Counted from the first letter of the stretch, positions 26,267 to 37,047 are shown. The stretch: 56,830 nt of DNA from JBDTNK01 sp039933775 (GCA_039933775.1 JBDTNK010000009.1:1-56830); one strand, 5' to 3'. Notes: generated from the sequence alone by a model not told the origin. Program-made: numbers and translations.

Positions 26267-28333
26267 CTACCCGCTGAGCAGGGCGCGCAAGCCGTCCTCG
26301 TCGAGCACTGGCACCCCCAGCGACTCCGCCTTCGCCAGCTTGCTGCCCGCCTTCTCGCCGGCGACCAGGTAGTCGGTCTTCGCACTGACCGATGACGCCG
26401 CCTTTCCGCCCGCAGCTCGAATCGCCTCCTCAGCCTGCTCGCGGCTGAAGCGCGGCAGCGTGCCGGTCACGACGAGCGTTTTGCCGCTCAGCGGACCCTC
26501 CGTCGCTGCGAGCGTTGCAACGGCCTCCGGCGCCTCGGCCACCATGCCCGCCTCCACGAGCCGGTGCAGCGTGTCGCGCGTGACGTCGTCGGCGAAGTAG
26601 CGCGCCACCGATTCGGCCACGACCTGCCCGATGCCGTACACCGCGGTGAGCTCTGCAACGGTCGCGTCGCGCAGCCGGTCGATCACCCGGCGAGTCCAGG
26701 TCGCCGCGTCTTCGTTCTCGGCGCGGGGCACCTCGGTGCTGAGCCAGGTCGCCAGGTCCGTCGCCGTCTGCCAGCCGATGTGGCGGATGCCGAGCGCGTT
26801 CAGGATCCGCCCAAGAGGCCGGATCCGCGCCGCCTGGATCGAGGCGAAGAGGTTCTCCGCACTCTTGCGGCCAAGCCGCTCCAGGCCCTCGAGCGCCTCG
26901 ACGTCGAGGCGAAAGATGTCCGCCGGCTCGCGCACCAGCTCACGCTCGGCGAGCTGCACCATGATCTTCTCGCCCAGCCCGTCGATGTCGACGCCACCCC
27001 GGCCGGCGAAGTGCAGCAGCCCGCCGATGCGCTGCGCCGGGCAGAACGGATTTGGACAACGCGTGACGACCTCCCCCTCCTCGCGCACGACGTCGGTCCC
27101 GCACACCGGGCACTGACGCGGCATCTCCCACAAGGCCTCGCTGCCGTCGCGGGCGCCAACGACCGCGCTCACGACCTCGGGGATGACGTCGCCCGCGCGC
27201 TGCAGCACGATGGTGTCGCCGACACGCAGGTCCTTGCGCCGGATCTCGTCGATGTTGTGCAGCGTGGCATTTCGCACCGTGGTGCCGCCAACGAGGACCG
27301 GCGTGACGTGCGCGACCGGGGTCAGCGCTCCGGTGCGCCCGACGTAGACGTCGATCGCCTCGAGCTTCGTGGTGACCTGCTGCGCCGGGAACTTGTACGC
27401 GGTTGCCCAGCGTGGCGCGCGAGCCACGAAACCCAGCCGCGCCTGCTCGGCGAGCGCATCGACCTTGATCACGATGCCATCGGTCTCGTAGTCAAGCTCG
27501 CGACGTGCGTCCGCCCATTCGTCGACGTAGGCGATCACCGCGTCGATGCCCGCGACGCGGCGGATGTGCGGGTTGACCGGGAAGCCGAGCCTGCCTAGCA
27601 GCTCGAGCGATTCCGCGTGCGTCGCCAGGCCGTGCGCACCGACGAGCTGGTAGGTCCACAGTGCCATGCGACGGCTGGCCGTCACCGCGGGGTCTTTCTG
27701 GCGGACCGTGCCGGCCGCGGTATTCCGCGCGTTGGCGTAGAGCGGCTTGCCATCGCGCTCGAGCTGCTCGTTGAGCGCAGCGAAGGCGCCACGCGGCATG
27801 AAGACCTCGCCACGCACCTCGAGCCGGTCAGCGGGTGGGTTGTCGCGCAGCCGGAGCGGGATGGCGCGCACGGTGCGCAGGTTGGCGGTCACGTCCTCGC
27901 CGGTGGCGCCGTCGCCGCGCGTGGCACCCTGCACGAACGAGCGACCCTTGTAGCGCAGGCTGATCGCCAGGCCGTCGATCTTCAGCTCGCACACGTAGCC
28001 GACCGGCGGGTCCCCCTCACCCGATCCGAGCCCGCGGCGGACGCGCGCGTCCCATTCGCGCAGCTCATCGGCGGAAAACACGTTTCCCAACGAGAGCATC
28101 GGCACGTCGTGCCGCACCGTCGCGAATGCGCCCGACGGCGGTGCGCCGACCCGCTGCGTCGGCGAATCGGCGGTGATGAGCTCCGGATGCTGCGCTTCGA
28201 GGTCGTTCAGCTCGCGCAGCAGGCGGTCGTAGACGGCATCCTCGATCGCAGGATCGTCGAGGACGTGGTAGCGGTAGTTGGCCTCGTCGAGCTCGGCGCG
28301 CAGCTCGGCGATCCGGGCGGCGACATCGGTCAT
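26267..28333 (-). CDS. ligA: NAD-dependent DNA ligase
   Basis: A 688-residue replicative ligase. It has an adenylation domain with the AMP-accepting Lys118 in ELKIDGLAISLRY, an OB fold (DTIVLQRAGDVIPEVV), a four-Cys zinc finger (CPVCG...CPNPFC), helix-hairpin-helix repeats and a C-terminal BRCT domain (GPLSGKTLVVTGTL to the end). All modules are complete and in normal order. Its ATG follows the stop of the DinB-like gene directly, so it is the last gene of a pcrA-dinB-ligA run. Confidence 0.97.
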   Translation of the reverse strand: MTDVAARIAELRAELDEANYRYHVLDDPAIEDAVYDRLLRELNDLEAQHPELITADSPTQRVGAPPSGAFATVRHDVPMLSLGNVFSADELREWDARVRRGLGSGEGDPPVGYVCELKIDGLAISLRYKGRSFVQGATRGDGATGEDVTANLRTVRAIPLRLRDNPPADRLEVRGEVFMPRGAFAALNEQLERDGKPLYANARNTAAGTVRQKDPAVTASRRMALWTYQLVGAHGLATHAESLELLGRLGFPVNPHIRRVAGIDAVIAYVDEWADARRELDYETDGIVIKVDALAEQARLGFVARAPRWATAYKFPAQQVTTKLEAIDVYVGRTGALTPVAHVTPVLVGGTTVRNATLHNIDEIRRKDLRVGDTIVLQRAGDVIPEVVSAVVGARDGSEALWEMPRQCPVCGTDVVREEGEVVTRCPNPFCPAQRIGGLLHFAGRGGVDIDGLGEKIMVQLAERELVREPADIFRLDVEALEGLERLGRKSAENLFASIQAARIRPLGRILNALGIRHIGWQTATDLATWLSTEVPRAENEDAATWTRRVIDRLRDATVAELTAVYGIGQVVAESVARYFADDVTRDTLHRLVEAGMVAEAPEAVATLAATEGPLSGKTLVVTGTLPRFSREQAEEAIRAAGGKAASSVSAKTDYLVAGEKAGSKLAKAESLGVPVLDEDGLRALLSG

Positions 28334-28939
28334 CTACAGGCGATCGTCTTCCGCCGGTTCGCGGTCGCCGGGCAGGCGGTCGACGTCCAGCTCGTGCTCG
28401 GCGTCGGGATTCTCGAGCTCGTCGAGGTCGTCGGCACCGTCATCGTCGGGCTCGCCGCCAGCCCACCAGCTGCGGATGTCGATGGTGTGCCCGCGATAGT
28501 GATCCGGACCGTCCTCGCGCACGATCTGCTGCACCGGGTCCCCGTAGCCGACACGTTCGTCGAGCCAGGCGTCATCGGCCCGATGCAGGCGGTCGAGCAG
28601 CGCGTCGACCGACGCCTGCTCGCGCTTGCGAACCGTCGCGTAGTCGGTGGTGGCGGCGATCGCGGCCACGGTCGCGTTGCGCGCATCGACGTCCTGTTCG
28701 GTGACCTCGAACTCGGCGGCGCGTCCCTCCTCGGCGTGGTGCAGTGCTTCGGCCGCATGGCCGCTCCAGTAGCCCACATGGGCCACAAGGTCACGCGCCG
28801 ACCACTCGCCGACCAGGCCGGGCACGGTGAGCAGGTCCGGCTCGATGTCCTCGAGTGCCGCCAAAAACGCGTCACGCGCCTCGACCAGCTCCACCGCCAG
28901 GCGCTGCGCCCGGGACAGTTGCCCATCGCCGTTCATCAC
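28334..28939 (-). CDS. DinB/maleylpyruvate isomerase-like four-helix protein
   Basis: A 201-residue protein with the DinB four-helix-bundle pattern: WSARDLVAHVGYWSGH supplies a first metal-binding His (about residue 54), and HYRGHTIDIRSWW near 150 supplies the others. The last 40 residues are a very acidic disordered tail (DDDGADDLDELEN). Relatives include ClbS-like and thiol-dependent isomerases; the activity here is unknown. The start overlaps the pcrA stop by 4 nt and the stop abuts the ligA start, so it is embedded in a DNA-repair operon. Confidence 0.72.
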   Translation of the reverse strand: MMNGDGQLSRAQRLAVELVEARDAFLAALEDIEPDLLTVPGLVGEWSARDLVAHVGYWSGHAAEALHHAEEGRAAEFEVTEQDVDARNATVAAIAATTDYATVRKREQASVDALLDRLHRADDAWLDERVGYGDPVQQIVREDGPDHYRGHTIDIRSWWAGGEPDDDGADDLDELENPDAEHELDVDRLPGDREPAEDDRL

Positions 28940-31425
28940 GCGCGTTCCAGGCCGGCGTAGGCCGCGATGAGGTACTTGCGCCCATGCTCCTCGAAATCCA
29001 CGGTCACCTCCTCGTCGCCTTTGGCGACTGAGCTGTCCGCCACCAGGCCGATGCCATAGCGGCGATGATTGACGCGGTCCCCCGCCTGCCAGCTCGGCGC
29101 CGACGGCGCATCGGCCGCGCTCGGCGAGCGGCTGATGCCAAAGGTGCCACTGCCGAGGTCCACCGCACCGCTCTCGTAGCGCGCCCCCGCGACCCGGTCG
29201 CGCGCGGCGTCGAGCGCGTGGCCCACGCGTTGCGCCGGCGCCGGTGGCGCGCTGAGATCGGGCAGCGAGCGCGGCCGTAAGGGCTCATTGCCACGGCGCG
29301 AGCGATACCCGCCGGGCGCCAGGAATCCGGTCGTGTCATCGGTCCCGCGCCAGCCGGAGCCGGCGTCGCGACCCCGCCGGCGCTGGCTGGGCGATTGCTC
29401 GGCCGCGATCAGCTCCTCCGGCAGCTCCGAGAGGAACCGCGACGGTTCCGCCGGTGATCCGACGCCGAAGGTCGATCGATGATGGGCATGCACCAGGTAG
29501 AGCCGATCCTTGGCGCGCGTCATGCCAACGTACGCCAGGCGCCGTTCCTCCTCGAGCTCGCGCTCGTCCTCGAGCGCGCGTCGGTGCGGCAGCATCCCCT
29601 CCTCGAGCCCCACCATGAACACGACAGGGAACTCGAGGCCCTTCGCCGCGTGGAGCGTGATGAGCGTCACGCGGTCGGGCCGGTCCTCGAGCGTGTCCTG
29701 GTCGCTGACCAGGGCGACCTCCTCCAGGAACCGGGCGAGCCCCTCGGGGGCGCTGATCTCGTCGAACTCCGCGGCATGGTTGCGCAGCTCGGTGACGTTG
29801 GCCCAGCGCTCCTCGCCCTCGGCCGTGCCGTCCAGGATCGCCTCGCGCAGGCCGGAGGCCTCGAGCGCGGCGTCGAACAGCTCCGATGGCGGCGCCGTCG
29901 TCGCCAGCTGCATGAGCGGCGCGACGATGCCCGCGAAGATGCCGAGCTGGGTCCGCGATCGCGGCGCCAGGTTCGGATTCGTGGGCGCGTCGAGGACGGC
30001 CTGCCACAGGGTCGTGCTGCGAGCCTCGGCCCACGCACGCAGCTCCGCGACGGACTTGTCGCCGATCCCGCGAGCCGGCACATTGACGATCCGCTCCAGC
30101 GCCACGCGGTCGGCCGGATTGCGGGCCAGCCGCACGTAGCCCAGCGCGTCCTTCACCTCGTGCCGCTCGTAGAAGCGCGTGCCACCCACGAGCTGGTACG
30201 GGATGCCGAAGCGCATGAACGCTTCTTCCAGCACGCGGCTCTGGGCGTTGATGCGGTACGCGACGGCGACCTCGCCGTAGCGCAACGCGCCGTCGCCATC
30301 GTCGGCCCGGCGCGTGAGCAGGCTCGTTATCGACCGGCTGTTGCCGCCCACCAGGCGCTCCACCTGGCGTGCGACGAACTCGGCCTCCTCGTACTCGTTG
30401 TAGCCACCGAAGAGCGTGATCTGGGCCCCGGCGCCACGATCGGTCCACAGCTTCTTGTCCTTGCGGCCGCTGTTGCGTTGCACAACGGCGTGCGCCGCGT
30501 CCAGGATCGTCTGCGTGCTGCGGTAGTTCTGCTCGAGCTTCACGACCTTGGCATCGGGGTAGTCCGCCTCGAAATCGAGGATGTTGCGCAGGTCGGCGCC
30601 GCGCCAGGAGTAGATGCTCTGGTCGTCGTCGCCCACCACCGCCAGGTTGTGATGCTTCGCGGCCAGCTGGCGACAGATGAGGTATTGCGCCCGGTTGGTG
30701 TCCTGGTACTCGTCGACCAGGATCTGCTGCCAGCGACCCTGGTAGCGGGCGAGCACGTCGGGATGCTTCTCGAACAGCTCCACGACCCGCATCAGCAGAT
30801 CGTCGAAGTCGACCGCGTCGTCCTCCGCCAGCTGATCCTGGTAGGCGGTGTAGACGCGCGCCGCGGTTTCCTCGTAGTAGTTGGCGGCCTGGCGCCGCGC
30901 CGTCGCCGGGTCGGCCAGCTCGTCCTTGCGCTGCCCGATGTAGCTCAGCATGCCCGCCGGCGCGAAGCGCTTGTCGTCCAGGTCCAAACGTCGCAGCACG
31001 GCCTTCACGAGCGCCACCTGGTCGGATCGGTCATAGATCGTGAAGGACCGATCGAGCCCGATGCGATCGCCGTCGCGCCGCAGGATGCGCGCACAGATGG
31101 CATGGAACGTCCCGATCGTGGCCTCGCTGGCCTGGTCGGCGCCGATGAGGCCGGCGATCCGCTCGCGCATCTCGTTGGCCGCCTTGTTCGTGAAGGTGAC
31201 GGCCACGATCTGCCACGGCTTGGTGCCGGTGGCGATGAGATAGGCCACCCGATGGGCGAGCACGCGGGTCTTGCCGCTGCCCGCGCCGGCCAGGATGAGC
31301 AGCGGGCCGCGCAGGTGTCCCACCGCCTCGGCCTGCGGCGGATTCAGACGATCCAGGATCTCCTGCGGCGTTAGGCGCGGGGCACGCGGTTGTGTCGCGG
31401 CAACGTTCGGGGGCATCGGCGTCAT
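28936..31425 (-). CDS. pcrA: ATP-dependent DNA helicase, PcrA/UvrD family
   Basis: About 829 residues with start ATG 31425 (ATG 31416 is equally possible). The Q-motif NPPQAEAV is near 28-35, Walker A GAGSGKT at 47-53, motif II ILVDEYQDTN, motif III GDDDQSIYSWRGA, motif IV QNYRST, and motif V VTLITLHAAKGLEFPVVF. The last 50 residues (AGDRVNHRRYGIG...GLERA) are the Tudor-like C-terminal domain typical of PcrA, which contacts RNA polymerase. The protein is a 3'-5' superfamily 1 helicase for repair and replication restart. A Pro/Arg-rich linker separates it from motif VI. Confidence 0.95.
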   Translation of the reverse strand: MTPMPPNVAATQPRAPRLTPQEILDRLNPPQAEAVGHLRGPLLILAGAGSGKTRVLAHRVAYLIATGTKPWQIVAVTFTNKAANEMRERIAGLIGADQASEATIGTFHAICARILRRDGDRIGLDRSFTIYDRSDQVALVKAVLRRLDLDDKRFAPAGMLSYIGQRKDELADPATARRQAANYYEETAARVYTAYQDQLAEDDAVDFDDLLMRVVELFEKHPDVLARYQGRWQQILVDEYQDTNRAQYLICRQLAAKHHNLAVVGDDDQSIYSWRGADLRNILDFEADYPDAKVVKLEQNYRSTQTILDAAHAVVQRNSGRKDKKLWTDRGAGAQITLFGGYNEYEEAEFVARQVERLVGGNSRSITSLLTRRADDGDGALRYGEVAVAYRINAQSRVLEEAFMRFGIPYQLVGGTRFYERHEVKDALGYVRLARNPADRVALERIVNVPARGIGDKSVAELRAWAEARSTTLWQAVLDAPTNPNLAPRSRTQLGIFAGIVAPLMQLATTAPPSELFDAALEASGLREAILDGTAEGEERWANVTELRNHAAEFDEISAPEGLARFLEEVALVSDQDTLEDRPDRVTLITLHAAKGLEFPVVFMVGLEEGMLPHRRALEDERELEEERRLAYVGMTRAKDRLYLVHAHHRSTFGVGSPAEPSRFLSELPEELIAAEQSPSQRRRGRDAGSGWRGTDDTTGFLAPGGYRSRRGNEPLRPRSLPDLSAPPAPAQRVGHALDAARDRVAGARYESGAVDLGSGTFGISRSPSAADAPSAPSWQAGDRVNHRRYGIGLVADSSVAKGDEEVTVDFEEHGRKYLIAAYAGLERA

Positions 31426-31469
31426 TGTAGTGGCCGAGCTGCGACCTCCGCCGCGCCTCCTCTGCCCGC

Positions 31470-33503
31470 TCAGGGTAGGCCGATGTCCGTGCGCAGCAGC
31501 GCCTCGGCCCCGGGCAGGATGACGGTCGTGCCACCCAGGACATGGAGCGTGGAGGGGCGCAGCCGCACGAGTTCCTGGCCGGTCACCGCCGGGACCGATC
31601 CCGACGTGACGAGAAGCAGCGGCTCTCCGCCGCCTCCTGCCAGCGCGCTCCCGGCAAGCGCGTCGGGGAAGTTGCGGCCCGTCGCCACCCAGGCACCGTC
31701 GGCGTGCGTCCAGAAGGCCTGCGCCACCTCCGCCGCCGTTCCATACCGGTCGGCGCCACCCAGCCGCACGACGACGTCGGCGTAGGCATCGAGGGCGCCG
31801 AGCACGACGTCGCTCACCGCGGCCGGGCCCCCAAGCACGTAGATCGTCGCGGGATCCAGCCGCGCTAGCTCCGCACTGGTGGCCGGAGGGAGCGCATTCG
31901 GCCGCGTCAGGAGCAGCGATGCGTCCAGGTGCGCGGCGGCCGGGGCACCGCCCAGCGCGTCCGGGAACCCGGTGCCGGTCGCGATCATCACCGCGGGCAC
32001 GTCGCTTGTCGGCGAGAACTTGCCGCTCACGGCGGCGGCGGTCGCGTAGCGGTCGGCGCCCGACAGGCGCACGACGCTTGGCGCGTAGGGCATCAGCTGG
32101 TCGCGGACCGCGTCGGTGATGACGTCCGGGCCGCCGACGATCGTGATCGTGTCGGGATCGAGCCGCGCCAGCTCGGTCGCAGTCGCGTCGGGGATCGCGG
32201 TCGACCGGACGAGGAGCAGCGGGGCGTCGATCCGTCCCGCCGCCGCACTCGCAGCGAGGGCATCGGGGAAGTTCTCGCCGGTAGCGACCAGGACAGCGCG
32301 CGCGCCGCCGGGGAACGCGGCCGCGCTCGCGGCGGCCGCGGTCGCGTAGCGATCGAAGCCGGCCAGCCGATCGAGCTGCGGCGTCGCGGCCTTGATGCGC
32401 ACAACGCGGTCGTTGGAGTTCGAGCTCGTGACGTAGAGATGGTTGCCGGGCCCGGGCACGACCGCCCGCAGCCTCCCCCACTGGCCATTGAAGAGGAGGT
32501 CGATCTGGGTCGCGGTGCTGCCATCGCCGGCGACGTCGAGGCGACGCAGGTCCTGGTCCTTGAGCGTGGCGACGAACAGGTCGTCGGCCGCATCGGCCCA
32601 GTCGGAGCCGGTGACGAAGGCGCCATTCGATGTCGCGATGGTCGAGGCGCCCGACGCCCAAACCGGCGGGAGGTAGGCCGTGGCCGGGCCGCAGCCGTCA
32701 GTCAGGTGCGGCTCGCCGTCGCCGGTGTAGCACGGCCAGCCATAGTTGCCTCCCGGGATGAGGCGGTTGACCTCGTCATTCTGGTTCGGGCCGTGCTCGA
32801 TCGAGAAGACCTGCGAGGTGCCCGGGCGGAACGCGATGCCCTGCGGGTTGCGGTGGCCCATGGTATACACCGCGTTCCGTGTTTCGGCGATCAACGGGTT
32901 GTCCGCCGGGACGCTGCCATCGCGGTTGATGCGCAGAATCTTGCCGTTCAGGCTGCCGCGGTTCTGCGCCAGGGCGGGCACGTTCGACTCGCCCATTCCG
33001 ATCCACAGGTGGCCCGTGGCTTCCATCTCGAGCGCGCAGCCGTTGTGCGTGCTCGCCGCACGCATGCCGCCCAGCAGGACGCGCGATTGACCCCAGCTGC
33101 CGTCCGCGGCGACCGTGTAGCGCAGCACCTCGTTCACCCAGCCACCGCTGCCGCCGTAGTCGCGCGACGCGCAGACGTAGACGAACCGATTGGCGGCGAA
33201 GTCGACGTCAACGGCAATGCCCATCAGCCCGGCCTCGCCCTCGGCCCGAACCGAGGGGATGGTGACCGTCCGGCGCAGGGCGGCGCCCGGCGAACCGCTG
33301 GCGAAGACCCGTACCCGACCGATGCGCTCGGTGACGAGCATCGAGCCGTCCGGAGCGAAGGCCACGTCCCAGGGCATGATGAGGCCGCTCTGGACCGTTT
33401 CCGCGGACAGGGTCGGGTCGGCGGCGGCGACCGGGCCTGCCGCCGCGAGCAGCAACACGGTGAGCGCCGATGCAATGGCGCGCGACAGGAGACGACGGGA
33501 CAA
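31470..33503 (-). CDS. secreted PQQ-type sugar dehydrogenase fused to three CWB2 repeats
   Basis: A 677-residue exported protein. It has a Sec signal peptide (MSRRLLSRAIASALTVLLLA, cleavage near A28). Residues 30-370 form a six-bladed beta propeller of the GSDH (soluble glucose/aldose dehydrogenase) family, with VAFAPDGSMLVTER, MGHRNPQGIAFRPG, EHGPNQNDEVN and GGNYGWPCY. Residues about 376-677 are three type 2 cell-wall-binding repeats (PF04122), each opening R..G.DRYATA and containing G..FPDAL and VLGG/IVGG. In Gram-positive bacteria these repeats anchor proteins to wall polymers. The fusion therefore predicts a wall-bound oxidoreductase. Confidence 0.9.
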   Translation of the reverse strand: MSRRLLSRAIASALTVLLLAAAGPVAAADPTLSAETVQSGLIMPWDVAFAPDGSMLVTERIGRVRVFASGSPGAALRRTVTIPSVRAEGEAGLMGIAVDVDFAANRFVYVCASRDYGGSGGWVNEVLRYTVAADGSWGQSRVLLGGMRAASTHNGCALEMEATGHLWIGMGESNVPALAQNRGSLNGKILRINRDGSVPADNPLIAETRNAVYTMGHRNPQGIAFRPGTSQVFSIEHGPNQNDEVNRLIPGGNYGWPCYTGDGEPHLTDGCGPATAYLPPVWASGASTIATSNGAFVTGSDWADAADDLFVATLKDQDLRRLDVAGDGSTATQIDLLFNGQWGRLRAVVPGPGNHLYVTSSNSNDRVVRIKAATPQLDRLAGFDRYATAAAASAAAFPGGARAVLVATGENFPDALAASAAAGRIDAPLLLVRSTAIPDATATELARLDPDTITIVGGPDVITDAVRDQLMPYAPSVVRLSGADRYATAAAVSGKFSPTSDVPAVMIATGTGFPDALGGAPAAAHLDASLLLTRPNALPPATSAELARLDPATIYVLGGPAAVSDVVLGALDAYADVVVRLGGADRYGTAAEVAQAFWTHADGAWVATGRNFPDALAGSALAGGGGEPLLLVTSGSVPAVTGQELVRLRPSTLHVLGGTTVILPGAEALLRTDIGLP

Positions 33504-33622
33504 GGGCTCCCCCCTCCGGGCTCGGGCTGGATCGGCCCCCCAGTCTAGGGCGTGGCTCGGCGACGGGCATGGCCAATCGGTCGCGATGGGACCCAGGCTG
33601 ACCCACTTTACGGTGACACGAA

Positions 33623-33657
33623 GGAGGCCCCGGCTTTTCGAGAGAGCCGGGGCCTCC
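33623..33657 (-). terminator. groEL terminator
   Basis: A perfect 13-bp stem (33623-33635 with 33645-33657) with a 9-nt loop lies 17 nt past the groEL stop. T content after it is low on the minus strand. Confidence 0.72.
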
Positions 33658-33674
33658 GCATCGGTACCGACCGA

Positions 33675-35297
<1,623 letters not shown>

Positions 35298-35369
35298 GTG
35301 GGAACGATTCCTCCTCAAATACCCCGCCGGCGTCCGCAAACGGCCGTGGGAGATGCGCAAGGGCGCGAG

Positions 35370-35684
35370 TTACTCGATGACGGCCAGGATGTCCTTCTGG
35401 GAGAGGATCAGCAGGTCCTCTTCGTCCAGCTTGAACTCCGTTCCGCCGTACTTCTGGAACAGCACCCGCTGCCCCACCTCGACGTCGATCGCCTCTCGCG
35501 ATCCGTCGTCCAGGATGCGGCCGGGGCCGACAGAAAGGACCGTGCCTTCCTGCGGGCGCTCCTTGGCGGTGTCGGGAAGAACGATGCCGCTCTTCGTCAT
35601 CTCCTCGCGGGGTGACGGCTTGACGACGAGTCGGTCCCCGAGGGGCTTGAGCTTCTTCGTCGTGCTCGTGACCTTTGTGGCCAT
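35370..35684 (-). CDS. groS: 10-kDa chaperonin GroES
   Basis: A 104-residue co-chaperonin. The start ATG 35684 has AGGAGG upstream. It has a nine-residue Lys/Thr-rich leader, then LKPLGDRLVVKP, the mobile loop MTKSGIVLPDTAKE, and the roof and base strands ending LLILSQKDILAVIE. It caps GroEL. It is the first gene of the groSL operon. Confidence 0.97.
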   Translation of the reverse strand: MATKVTSTTKKLKPLGDRLVVKPSPREEMTKSGIVLPDTAKERPQEGTVLSVGPGRILDDGSREAIDVEVGQRVLFQKYGGTEFKLDEEDLLILSQKDILAVIE

Positions 35685-35772
35685 GTGTGCGTGATGCCTC
35701 CTGTGAACATGCCTGGAATCACACCGTGATCTCGTCGCGGGCACCAGCTCACGGCCGATACGACCTCGTGAT

Positions 35773-35799
35773 CTGGCACTCGTGGGACGAGAGTGCTAA
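35773..35799 (-). promoter_or_regulatory. CIRCE operator for HrcA
   Basis: An inverted repeat CTGGCACTC-N9-GAGTGCTAA on the plus strand. The right arm matches the CIRCE consensus at 9 of 9 positions and the left at 7 of 9, with the exact 9-nt spacer. It lies 89 nt before the groS start and immediately downstream of the -10 element, where bound HrcA would block transcription. hrcA itself is not in the window. Confidence 0.92.
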
Positions 35800-35802
35800 T
35801 GC

Positions 35803-35832
35803 ACGGTACCACCGCTCAGAGAGCGATGTCAA
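35803..35832 (-). promoter_or_regulatory. sigma-70-type promoter of groSL
   Basis: A perfect TTGACA (-35, 35827-35832) and TACCGT (-10, 35803-35808) separated by 18 nt, read on the minus strand. The CIRCE arm begins 4 nt after the -10, so the transcription start lies within the operator. Confidence 0.7.
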
Positions 35833-35850
35833 GGAATGTCACGGACGCAA

Positions 35851-35883
35851 GGGCACCCCGGCGCACAGCCCGCCGGGGTGCCC
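35851..35883 (-). terminator. hairpin after small membrane protein gene
   Basis: A perfect 12-bp stem (35851-35862 with 35872-35883) lies 15 nt after the stop of the gene ending at 35898 and just upstream of the groSL promoter. It probably insulates the two transcription units. Confidence 0.7.
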
Positions 35884-35897
35884 TGTGGAACGGGCGC

Positions 35898-36113
35898 TCA
35901 GGCCCGATGGACGAGGTGGTACGCGCTCGGCGCAGGGGCGTCGCCACCGTTGTCGGTGTTGGTCGTTCCGCCATTGCCACCGTTGAGGACGACGAAGTAG
36001 ACGAGCAGCACGATGATGACGATGGCAACCAGGATGCCGACGATCAGTCCGGCACCGTAGCCCGATTCCCGCGATCCCGGATCCCCGGGCGTGTTCACGT
36101 TGACCTGACCCAT
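35898..36113 (-). CDS. small single-pass membrane protein
   Basis: A 71-residue protein with GGAGG upstream of the ATG at 36113. Residues 1-20 are polar, 21-44 form one strongly hydrophobic helix (LIVGILVAIVIIVLLVYFVV), and the tail is Gly/Asn/Thr-rich. It has no signal cleavage motif and looks like a permanently anchored small protein. The family is unknown. It is downstream of tatD on the same strand with 61 nt between them. Confidence 0.7.
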   Translation of the reverse strand: MGQVNVNTPGDPGSRESGYGAGLIVGILVAIVIIVLLVYFVVLNGGNGGTTNTDNGGDAPAPSAYHLVHRA

Positions 36114-36174
36114 TGGCGGGCCTCCTTCCTTCTGGGCCGCCACGAAATGCAACGAGCGTGCCAGATGACGCCCT

Positions 36175-37047
36175 TCACACGCCGAAGAGGCGTTCCCAGG
36201 CGTCGCGCGCCGCATCCGCGACCGATTGCGGCGTCTCGCCGCGCAGGCGGGCGAGGTCGGCCGCCACCGCCAGGACGGCGGCCGGCTCATTCCGGCGGCC
36301 CGGGGCCGAGCCGAGGTACGGGGCGTCGGTCTCGAGCAGAATCACGTCGGCGGGCAGCCCCGCGACCGCCGCACGCGCGGCGCGCCAGGCACCGAAGCGA
36401 ATTGCCAGCGCGCACGAGATGAGATAGCCCGCGTCGACCAGCCGGGTGGCCATGGCCGCATCGCCGCTGAAGCAGTGCAGGACCCCCGCCACCGGACGGG
36501 ACGCAGCTCGGCCCACGAGGGCGTCGGTAACCTCGGCGTGGGCCTCGCGGTCGTGCACCAGCACCGGCTTTCCTGCAGTCTCGGCCATCAGCAGCTGGCG
36601 CTGCAGGCCCTCCAGCTGCGCCTCGCGCGGCGAGAGGTTGCGGTAGAAGTCGAGGCCGATCTCCCCCACCGCCACGACCGATGGCTCCCGTACCAGGCGC
36701 TCCAGCGCGTCCCAGTCGGCAGCAGTCGCGTTGGCCACGTCGTGCGGATGGATGCCGACCGCGGGCACCAGGAGGTTCGGATACTGAGCGGCCAGCTCGA
36801 CGGCGCGCTCGGACGAGGGTCGATCCCAGCCCGGCACGCAGATTCGCTCCACGCCCGCGAGACGGGCGCGCTCGATGACAGCGGAACGGTCGGCGTCAAA
36901 CGCCTCGTGCTGCAGGTGGCAGTGTGAATCGACGATGCCCGCGAGGTGATCCGGCGTGCGCGGTCGGCTCAGGACGCGCCGGCCTCGGCCGTCTCGGCTG
37001 CCACCTCGAGGCGCGGGAAGAGCGGCGAGCCGGTGCCGGTCTGCCAC
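36175..37047 (-). CDS. tatD: TatD family metal-dependent DNase
   Basis: The TatD domain begins at IVDSHCHLQHEAFD with the HxH metal pair. It continues through VGIHPHD, a Glu in VGEIGLDFYRN, the His in HCFSGD, and ETDAPYLGS with the terminal Asp. The core is complete (about 260 residues). No ATG, GTG or TTG lies near the expected N-terminus. The only standard start in frame is GTG 37047, which overlaps metG by 79 nt and adds an Arg-rich leader with no homology. A non-standard CTG near 36972 or ATC just before the domain are alternatives. Confidence 0.88.
   Translation of the reverse strand: MADRHRLAALPAPRGGSRDGRGRRVLSRPRTPDHLAGIVDSHCHLQHEAFDADRSAVIERARLAGVERICVPGWDRPSSERAVELAAQYPNLLVPAVGIHPHDVANATAADWDALERLVREPSVVAVGEIGLDFYRNLSPREAQLEGLQRQLLMAETAGKPVLVHDREAHAEVTDALVGRAASRPVAGVLHCFSGDAAMATRLVDAGYLISCALAIRFGAWRAARAAVAGLPADVILLETDAPYLGSAPGRRNEPAAVLAVAADLARLRGETPQSVADAARDAWERLFGV

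Noticed and set aside
29479..31374. A 631-codon open frame on the plus strand
   Set aside because: It lies opposite pcrA and arises from GC-rich third positions of that gene. It has Arg/Val/Leu-rich composition and no domain. Other long antisense frames, such as at 42074-43765 and 52275-54005, are the same type of shadow.
28936..32661. Upstream extension of pcrA by about 400 codons
   Set aside because: The frame continues through the dehydrogenase gene region on the same strand but has no homology there. ATG 31425 gives a normal PcrA N-terminus.
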